Shown: piece by piece, positions 37,976 through 41,852 of the stretch | Layout: each line of letters starts with the position of its first letter | Numbering within the stretch: the stretch's first letter is position 1 | NCBI GenBank assembly: GCA_900466875.1 | Contig: UBNQ01000041.1 | Span: 1 to 41,852, forward strand | Length of the DNA: 41,852 bases | From: Hyphomicrobiales bacterium | Lineage (GTDB): Bacteria; Pseudomonadota; Alphaproteobacteria; Rhizobiales; Rhizobiaceae | Direction of reading: 5' to 3' | Translations under genes and position numbers: made by a program | Notes under the pieces: generated by a model | Database searches by the model: none | The model's input: the letters and a program-made list of their open reading frames with translations, nothing else | Told to the model about the DNA's origin: nothing

Positions 37976-38371
37976 ATGGCACTTTTCGATCGTCTGGCAG
38001 TCTATAGAGACCAAGGTCTCGCTGCCTTGAGAATCATGACCGGTCTTCTGTTCATCGAACACGGGACGATGAAGCTCTTCGCATTTCCGGTTCCGCAGGG
38101 TGAGGGCGGGCCTTTGTCGACGATGATGCTGTTTGCCGCGCTGCTGGAATTCGTCGGTGGTATCCTGATTACAATCGGGTTCCTCACGCGCCCGGTGGCA
38201 TTCATCCTGTCCGGCCAGATGGCGGTCGCCTATTTCATGGCACATGCGCCGAAAAGTTTCTGGCCGGCGCCAAACGGCGGCGATGCCGCCATCCTCTTCT
38301 GCTTCGTCTTCCTCTACCTGTTCTTCGCAGGCGCCGGTGCGTTTTCGGTCGATAACCGAAAGAAAATCTGA
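37976..38371 (+). CDS. DoxX family membrane protein
   Basis: This 131-residue protein has four membrane segments and the DoxX pattern: RIMTGLLFIEHGTMKLFAFP at residues 19-38, the LLEFVGGILITIGFLTRPVA core, and the GGDAAILFCFVFLYLFFAG end. DoxX proteins occur widely and their biochemical role is poorly defined; some affect redox or thiol stress. ATG 37976 has CGGAGA upstream. It stands alone, 114 bases after the previous gene, and is followed by a strong hairpin at 38384-38415. Confidence 0.9.
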   Translation: MALFDRLAVYRDQGLAALRIMTGLLFIEHGTMKLFAFPVPQGEGGPLSTMMLFAALLEFVGGILITIGFLTRPVAFILSGQMAVAYFMAHAPKSFWPAPNGGDAAILFCFVFLYLFFAGAGAFSVDNRKKI

Positions 38372-38383
38372 GGCTATTCAAAA

Positions 38384-38415
38384 GAACGAAGCCGGCGAGA
38401 TCGCCGGCTTCGTTC
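38384..38415. terminator. Bidirectional hairpin between the DoxX gene and fghA
   Basis: GAACGAAGCCGGC (38384-38396) pairs perfectly with GCCGGCTTCGTTC (38403-38415) around GAGATC. It begins 12 bases after the DoxX stop and ends 28 bases before the stop of the converging fghA gene. Only a weak T-rich stretch follows, but the position and the 13-base stem support a shared terminator. Confidence 0.75.
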
Positions 38416-38443
38416 GTCCATTATTCCGTTCATCCCCGAGGCA

Positions 38444-39277
38444 TCAGGCAAGCCGCTCCGCGTGCCAACGCAGGTGATCGTCCATGAAGGTGGAGATGAA
38501 ATAGTAGGAGTGGTCGTAGCGCTCGTGCATCCTGAGCGTCAGGCCGATATCCGTCTCCTTCACCGCCTCTTCGAACAGCCACGGGCGCAGGCCGTTTTCC
38601 AGAAAACCGTCCGCCTTGCCCTGATCGATGAGGAATTCGGGGAAACGTGCGCCATCTGCAACCAGCGCGCAGGCATCATACTGGCGCCAACTGGCCTTGT
38701 CGGTGCCGAGATATTTTTCAAAGGCCGGTTCCGACCAGTCGGCGGTCGATGGTTCGACGATCGGCGCGAAAGCCGAGCAGCTTCTGAAACGATCCGGGTT
38801 CTTCAGGGCGATGGTCATGGCGCCATGACCACCCATCGAATGGCCGAAAATGCCCTGCCTTGCCATGTCGGCACGGAACTGCTCGCTGACGAGTTTCGGC
38901 AGTTCCTCTGTGATATAGGTGTACATCTGGTAGTTTTCGGCCCAGGGCTTTTCGGTGGCGTCGAGATAAAAGCCGGCGCCCTTGCCCATCTGCCAGTTGG
39001 TCAGTTCGTCGGGCACGTCATTGCCGCGCGGGCTGACGTCCGGGCAGACGATGATCAGGCCAAGCTCGGCGGCAAGCCGGCGGTATTCACCCTTTTCCAT
39101 GACATTCGCATGGGTGCAGGTGAGCCCTGAAAGATACCAGAGGACCGGACGTGGTTCGTCTATCGCCTGCGGCGGAACGAAGACCGCAAAGGTCATCTCG
39201 CATTTGCAGGCGTCTGATTCGTGGGTGAAGACACCCTGCATGCCGCCGAAAGCGGTGTTTTGCGAAATGATCTTCAT
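38444..39277 (-). CDS. fghA: S-formylglutathione hydrolase
   Basis: FghA splits S-formylglutathione into formate and glutathione, the second step of glutathione-dependent formaldehyde oxidation. The 277-residue esterase (alpha/beta hydrolase) has the nucleophile S147 in GIFGHSMGGHGAM, the oxyanion region GLTCTHANVMEKG near residues 51-63, and the YDHSYYFISTF end with the catalytic histidine. The first-step enzyme is probably encoded at the right edge of the window (41802-41852). Three small genes and a toxin-antitoxin pair separate the two. Confidence 0.96.
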   Translation of the reverse strand: MKIISQNTAFGGMQGVFTHESDACKCEMTFAVFVPPQAIDEPRPVLWYLSGLTCTHANVMEKGEYRRLAAELGLIIVCPDVSPRGNDVPDELTNWQMGKGAGFYLDATEKPWAENYQMYTYITEELPKLVSEQFRADMARQGIFGHSMGGHGAMTIALKNPDRFRSCSAFAPIVEPSTADWSEPAFEKYLGTDKASWRQYDACALVADGARFPEFLIDQGKADGFLENGLRPWLFEEAVKETDIGLTLRMHERYDHSYYFISTFMDDHLRWHAERLA

Positions 39278-39304
39278 GGAGTGGTCCTTTCGGGATCGGC
39301 GTTT

Positions 39305-39976
39305 TCAGGTCGCGAGCGAGACAACGGCGTTGACCGCAGCGGCTACCAGTATCGTGTTGAAAAAGAAAGACACGACCGCATGCAGGAGATTGATTTTGCG
39401 CATGTCGGTGGCGGTGATCGCGACATCCGAGGTCTGCGCAGTCATGCCGATGACGTAACCGAAATAGAGAAAGTCCCATGCGCCCGGGCGTTCCGTCTCA
39501 GGGAAATCCAGCCCGCCGACCGACACGGCATCATCCTTCTCGCCCGGACGCCAATAGAGGTGAGCGTAATGCAGCGAGAACATCGTGTGGATGGAGAACC
39601 ATCCGAAAATGGCGGCAGCAAAACCCACGGTCACGTCCAGCAGTCCGGAAGGCTGCTTCTGATTGAGTGCCTCGAATAGGGTGAAGAGTGCCGCGACCGC
39701 TGCCAGCAGGGTGATGGCCAGAATGATAGGCGCAGGTTCATCGGTATTCTGACCACTCGCCTGCAGCCGATCGGCATCGAGATGGCGAATGCGCAGGCCG
39801 ATCAGGGCGAGATAGATGACGAAGAAAATGATCGCCGTGAGGGCTGCCGCGAGTTCCGGCAATAGAACGATCAGAAAGGGCAGGGCGACGGCTGCGGCAA
39901 TTGCCGCCGCAAAAAATGGGCCATGACGGTGATGACGCCAATGCCGTTTCCTTTTGACGTCGCCAGCCTTAGCCAT
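39305..39976 (-). CDS. DUF1345 family membrane protein
   Basis: This 223-residue protein has about five membrane segments after a basic, histidine-rich start (KRKRHWRHHRHGPFFAA). The C-terminal half contains the DUF1345 signature DFLYFGYVIGMTAQTSDVA, followed by ITATDMRKINLLHAVVSFFF. The function of the family is unknown. ATG 39976 is preferred; a GTG at 39988 would add four residues. It lies upstream of fghA on the same strand with a 27-base gap, so it may be cotranscribed. Confidence 0.9.
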   Translation of the reverse strand: MAKAGDVKRKRHWRHHRHGPFFAAAIAAAVALPFLIVLLPELAAALTAIIFFVIYLALIGLRIRHLDADRLQASGQNTDEPAPIILAITLLAAVAALFTLFEALNQKQPSGLLDVTVGFAAAIFGWFSIHTMFSLHYAHLYWRPGEKDDAVSVGGLDFPETERPGAWDFLYFGYVIGMTAQTSDVAITATDMRKINLLHAVVSFFFNTILVAAAVNAVVSLAT

Positions 39977-39997
39977 GCTTAAGTTCACCCGTAACGC

Positions 39998-40450
39998 TCA
40001 GCCTGCCGATTTTGCCCTGCGGCAGAGCCGGTCGAGGGTTTCCAGAAATGCCGAACGATCCCGCGGCGAGAAGGCGGCGTTATATCCCTTGCTTTCTCCC
40101 GTTTCGCGCAGATGCGCACCCAGATCGCGCATTGCGGTCGCCATGCCGATATTGGTCCGGTCGAACAGCCGTCCGGTCGGGCCGGTGACCAAGGCTCCTG
40201 CCGCCACGCAACGTCCGGCAAGCGGCACGTCGGCGGTGACGACGATATCGCCGGTCTTGGCACGTTCGGCGATCCAGTCATCGGCGGCGTCGAAGGCTCC
40301 CGAAACGATGACGTTCTTGACCATCGGATCCCGCGAGGGACGCAGGCCGGAATTGGCGACAAACGTCACCTCAAGGTCGTGGCGCTCCGCGACCTTGAGG
40401 ATTTCCGGCTTTACCGGGCAGGCATCGGCATCGACATAGATCAACGGCAT
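39998..40450 (-). CDS. YaiI/YqxD (DUF188) family protein
   Basis: This 150-residue protein begins MPLIYVDADACPVKPEILKV, the signature of DUF188, whose PIN-like fold suggests nuclease activity, although no substrate is established. Other conserved stretches are VKNVIVSGAFDAADDWIAER near residues 44-63, GDIVVTADVPLAGRC, the LVTGPTGRLF motif and the closing DRSAFLETLDRLC. It is in the same orientation as the DUF1345 gene, 21 bases upstream of it. Confidence 0.93.
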   Translation of the reverse strand: MPLIYVDADACPVKPEILKVAERHDLEVTFVANSGLRPSRDPMVKNVIVSGAFDAADDWIAERAKTGDIVVTADVPLAGRCVAAGALVTGPTGRLFDRTNIGMATAMRDLGAHLRETGESKGYNAAFSPRDRSAFLETLDRLCRRAKSAG

Positions 40451-40495
40451 TCGCTTCCTTGTAAAACAGCAGCAACAAGGACGCGACTTAGCAGA

Positions 40496-40684
40496 TCATG
40501 CCACCGCTGTCGTCTGGTCGTCGACAGTTGCGCCGGGCGCATTCTTCTTGATGGATTCGATTGCGGCTATGGCAGAGGCCTTGGCCGCATACCCTTCGGA
40601 GGAAAACATGCTCTGGCCGTTCGAGGCCTTGAAGCGGAAACGGTACTCGCCTGCCTTATCCTTGTAGACTTCAAATTTGTACAT
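40496..40684 (-). CDS. DUF1508 (YegP-like) small protein
   Basis: This 62-residue protein has one YegP/DUF1508 motif: MYKFEVYKDKAGEYRFRFKA, then NGQSMFSSEGYAAKASAIAA, with Ser/Gly residues that end in SIKKNAPGA. E. coli YegP has two such copies and this form has one, as in many alphaproteobacteria. The function is unknown. ATG 40684 follows GAGGAA at a good distance. The frame is open to 40753, but the added residues are arginine- and serine-rich and unlike the family. Confidence 0.9.
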   Translation of the reverse strand: MYKFEVYKDKAGEYRFRFKASNGQSMFSSEGYAAKASAIAAIESIKKNAPGATVDDQTTAVA

Positions 40685-40776
40685 GGTGGCTTCCTCTCTC
40701 TTCTTCCCGGAAGGGATGATAGATCGGGAGGAGGGAAAAGCAAGCGTGGACAAATGGGAGAAGCAAGGCCGCTGAG

Positions 40777-41034
40777 TTACTTCTTCAGCGTGCGGGCGTA
40801 GGATTCCAAAACAGCATTCATGCGTGTCTGATAGCCCTTGCCGGTATCCCTGAACGCCTGGAGAACCGAGCGCTTGATACGCAATGTAACCTGTTCAGTG
40901 CCCTCGGGCTCGACAATCTCGCTATTGGCCCAGAAATCCTCATCGAGATCCGGGATATCGGATGTATCGATGGACGCGTCCGGTAATGTCGCCAGTTCAG
41001 CGTGTTCAAGTTCTGTTGCGTAGCGCTTCGGCAT
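40777..41034 (-). CDS. brnA: BrnA family antitoxin
   Basis: BrnA binds and neutralises BrnT and represses the operon. The 85-residue protein has an acidic N-terminal half (TSDIPDLDEDFWANSEIVEP) of the kind that contacts the toxin, then a ribbon-helix-helix DNA-binding domain (EQVTLRIKRSVLQAFRDTGK, then YQTRMNAVLESYARTLKK). The start, ATG 41034, lies inside the brnT coding region and the genes overlap by 29 bases, so translation is coupled. The order toxin first, antitoxin second is the normal one for brnTA. Confidence 0.92.
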   Translation of the reverse strand: MPKRYATELEHAELATLPDASIDTSDIPDLDEDFWANSEIVEPEGTEQVTLRIKRSVLQAFRDTGKGYQTRMNAVLESYARTLKK

Positions 41035-41287
41035 ATCGTTCCCTTTCGCGTCTCTTGGCCGGACGGGCGGAAATAATGCGAATGTTTCCGTTACGATCCG
41101 TATGCGTGACGACAATGACAACTGCCGGGCCGATCGATCCGATGCTGATTCGCCGAACCTCTCCATAATCGAAGCGGTCGTCGATCGCTGTCACAACCGG
41201 ACCCTCGAATATCCGCACGGCCTTGCGAAAGCTCAGCCCGTGCTTGGCAATATTGCTCGCGTTCTTGGCGTCATCCCATTCGAACAT
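41006..41287 (-). CDS. brnT: BrnT family toxin (RelE-like ribonuclease)
   Basis: BrnT is a small RelE-fold RNase that blocks translation. The 93-residue protein shows the family start MFEWDDAKNASNIAKHGLSF, the RRISIGSIGPAVVIVVTHTD strand pair and the IRIISARPAKRRERERYAE end, which carries the catalytic arginines. ATG 41287 has no Shine-Dalgarno site, but the promoter at 41302-41330 predicts an mRNA that begins only about eight bases before it. That would make this a nearly leaderless message. It lies between the terminator of the elaA gene and the DUF1508 gene. Confidence 0.93.
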   Translation of the reverse strand: MFEWDDAKNASNIAKHGLSFRKAVRIFEGPVVTAIDDRFDYGEVRRISIGSIGPAVVIVVTHTDRNGNIRIISARPAKRRERERYAEALRNRT

Positions 41288-41301
41288 AACTATGGAACCC
41301 G

Positions 41302-41330
41302 ATTGTAGCTACAACTGCATCTACTTTCAA
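41302..41330 (-). promoter_or_regulatory. brnTA promoter with a palindrome over the -10 box
   Basis: On the minus strand, TTGAAA (41330-41325) and TACAAT (41307-41302) are spaced by exactly 17 bases, close to the sigma-70 consensus. The perfect 12-base palindrome TTGTAGCTACAA (41303-41314) covers the -10 box. It is a natural candidate operator for the ribbon-helix-helix protein BrnA. The operator role is inference. Confidence 0.7.
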
Positions 41331-41336
41331 TGTTCA

Positions 41337-41367
41337 GGTATGGTCAGCCCGTCGGCCTGACCATACC
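41337..41367 (-). terminator. Terminator-like hairpin at the end of the elaA gene
   Basis: GGTATGGTCAG (41337-41347) pairs perfectly with CTGACCATACC (41357-41367). The elaA stop codon (41344-41346) lies in one arm. It probably ends the adhC-elaA transcript just before the brnTA promoter. There is no long T tract. Confidence 0.6.
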
Positions 41368-41805
41368 GACATGCGGGATATCATCTTCCAGATACTCTTC
41401 CGACGTCCGCTCGAAACCGAGCGAGCCGTAGAATTTCTGCAGATGCGCCTGTGCGGAAATCTCGATTGCTTGGCCAGGATAGGCCTTTTCGCATTCGGTG
41501 ATCGACTCGCGCATCAGCGCTTCGCCGAGCCGCTTTCCGCGGTGGTCCGGCGATACGGTGACGCGGCCGATGCGGGGCAAGTGATCGGGCGTCGGGCGCC
41601 AGAGACGGGCGCAGGCAAGCAGATCGTCACCATCCAGAAGCCGCAGATGCAGGCAGTCGGGATCGTTGCCGTCGAGTTCGGGGTAAGGGCATTCCTGCTC
41701 GACGACGAAGACATCGACACGCATTTTCAGCATGGCGTAAAGATCGAGTGCGGAGAATTCTTCCAGTCTCCGCACATCGACCGTATATGAGGGCAGGGTG
41801 GTCAA
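41344..41805 (-). CDS. ElaA-type GNAT N-acetyltransferase
   Basis: This 153-residue protein belongs to the ElaA branch of GNAT acetyltransferases, which use acetyl-CoA; the substrate is unknown. Typical ElaA stretches are YAMLKMRVDVFVVEQECPYP (24-43), ELDGNDPDCLHLRL, RIGRVTVSPDHRGKRLGEAL (with the acetyl-CoA loop at residues 90-95) and QAHLQKFYGSLGFE. The start codon is TTG at 41805, and its last two bases overlap the TGA of the upstream gene. Translation is therefore probably coupled to it. The next in-frame start would cut into the conserved N-terminus. Confidence 0.92.
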   Translation of the reverse strand: MTTLPSYTVDVRRLEEFSALDLYAMLKMRVDVFVVEQECPYPELDGNDPDCLHLRLLDGDDLLACARLWRPTPDHLPRIGRVTVSPDHRGKRLGEALMRESITECEKAYPGQAIEISAQAHLQKFYGSLGFERTSEEYLEDDIPHVGMVRPTG

Positions 41806-41852
41806 TAGACCACCACGCCGCGGATGCTTTCGCCCGAATGCATCAGCTCAAA
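41802..41852 (-). CDS. C-terminal end of glutathione-dependent formaldehyde dehydrogenase (partial)
   Basis: Only the last 16 codons are inside the window: FELMHSGESIRGVVVY followed by TGA (41804-41802). This end closely resembles the C-terminus of class III alcohol dehydrogenase (S-(hydroxymethyl)glutathione dehydrogenase, adhC), which usually reads LMHxGxSIRxVVxY/F. The enzyme oxidises S-hydroxymethylglutathione in the step before S-formylglutathione hydrolase, encoded at 38444-39277. The call rests on 16 residues and the pathway context. The rest of the gene lies to the right of the window. Confidence 0.75.
   Translation of the reverse strand, partial: FELMHSGESIRGVVVY

Overview
The window looks like chromosomal core DNA of an alphaproteobacterium of the family Rhizobiaceae (Rhizobium/Agrobacterium/Neorhizobium group). 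The main reasons are the fused ispDF gene, the dusB-ntrB-ntrC and ntrY-ntrX two-component genes, the hfq-hflX pair, the cysG-DUF2849-cysI-DUF934 sulfite reduction cluster, a tandem glycine riboswitch ahead of gcvT-gcvH-gcvP, an ATP12 chaperone, and short palindromic mosaic repeats of the rhizobial type. The genus call is inference. Coding density is high, there is no transposase, integrase, phage gene, CRISPR array or tRNA, and almost all genes belong to known families.

Layout. 1-2.5 kb: a mosaic repeat, a small membrane stress protein, lipoyl synthase (lipA), a small unknown protein and a P-loop kinase-like protein. 2.5-4.7 kb: a Coq10/START-like protein, then cinA and ispDF on the minus strand. 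4.8-14.1 kb: nitrogen regulation (dusB-ntrB-ntrC and ntrY-ntrX), split by a minus-strand copper delivery cassette (SCO protein, PCu(A)C chaperone, DUF2946 protein). 14.4-17.6 kb: hfq, hflX and an MFS transporter. 17.6-22.6 kb: a minus-strand sulfite reduction block (ferredoxin-NADP reductase, DUF934, sulfite/nitrite reductase, DUF2849, siroheme synthase). 22.8-28.8 kb: a deaminase, mazG, an FAD monooxygenase, a membrane metallophosphoesterase, a miniature flagellar-rod-like protein, a membrane acyltransferase-like protein and a small unknown protein.

28.9-33.9 kb: the glycine cleavage operon gcvT-gcvH-gcvP on the minus strand, with a promoter candidate, two glycine aptamers and an inverted pair of mosaic repeats between gcvT and gcvH. 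LipA at the left end makes the lipoyl cofactor that GcvH carries. 34-38.4 kb: a small unknown protein, crcB, a pseudouridine synthase, a HAD phosphatase, an ATP12 chaperone, a small exported protein and a DoxX protein. 38.4-41.85 kb (minus strand): S-formylglutathione hydrolase, a DUF1345 membrane protein, a YaiI-like protein, a DUF1508 protein, a brnT/brnA toxin-antitoxin pair, an ElaA acetyltransferase and, at the edge, what reads as the C-terminus of glutathione-dependent formaldehyde dehydrogenase. The last gene and fghA would form the formaldehyde detoxification pathway.

I did not find a clearly new multi-gene system. The points most worth a second look are the rod-like mini-protein reduced to its two terminal segments, the near-leaderless brnTA promoter with a palindrome over its -10 box, the copper cassette between ntrBC and ntrYX, the hfq-hflX junction, the NtrX protein without a GAFTGA loop, and a 19-base perfect palindrome ahead of the acyltransferase-like gene.
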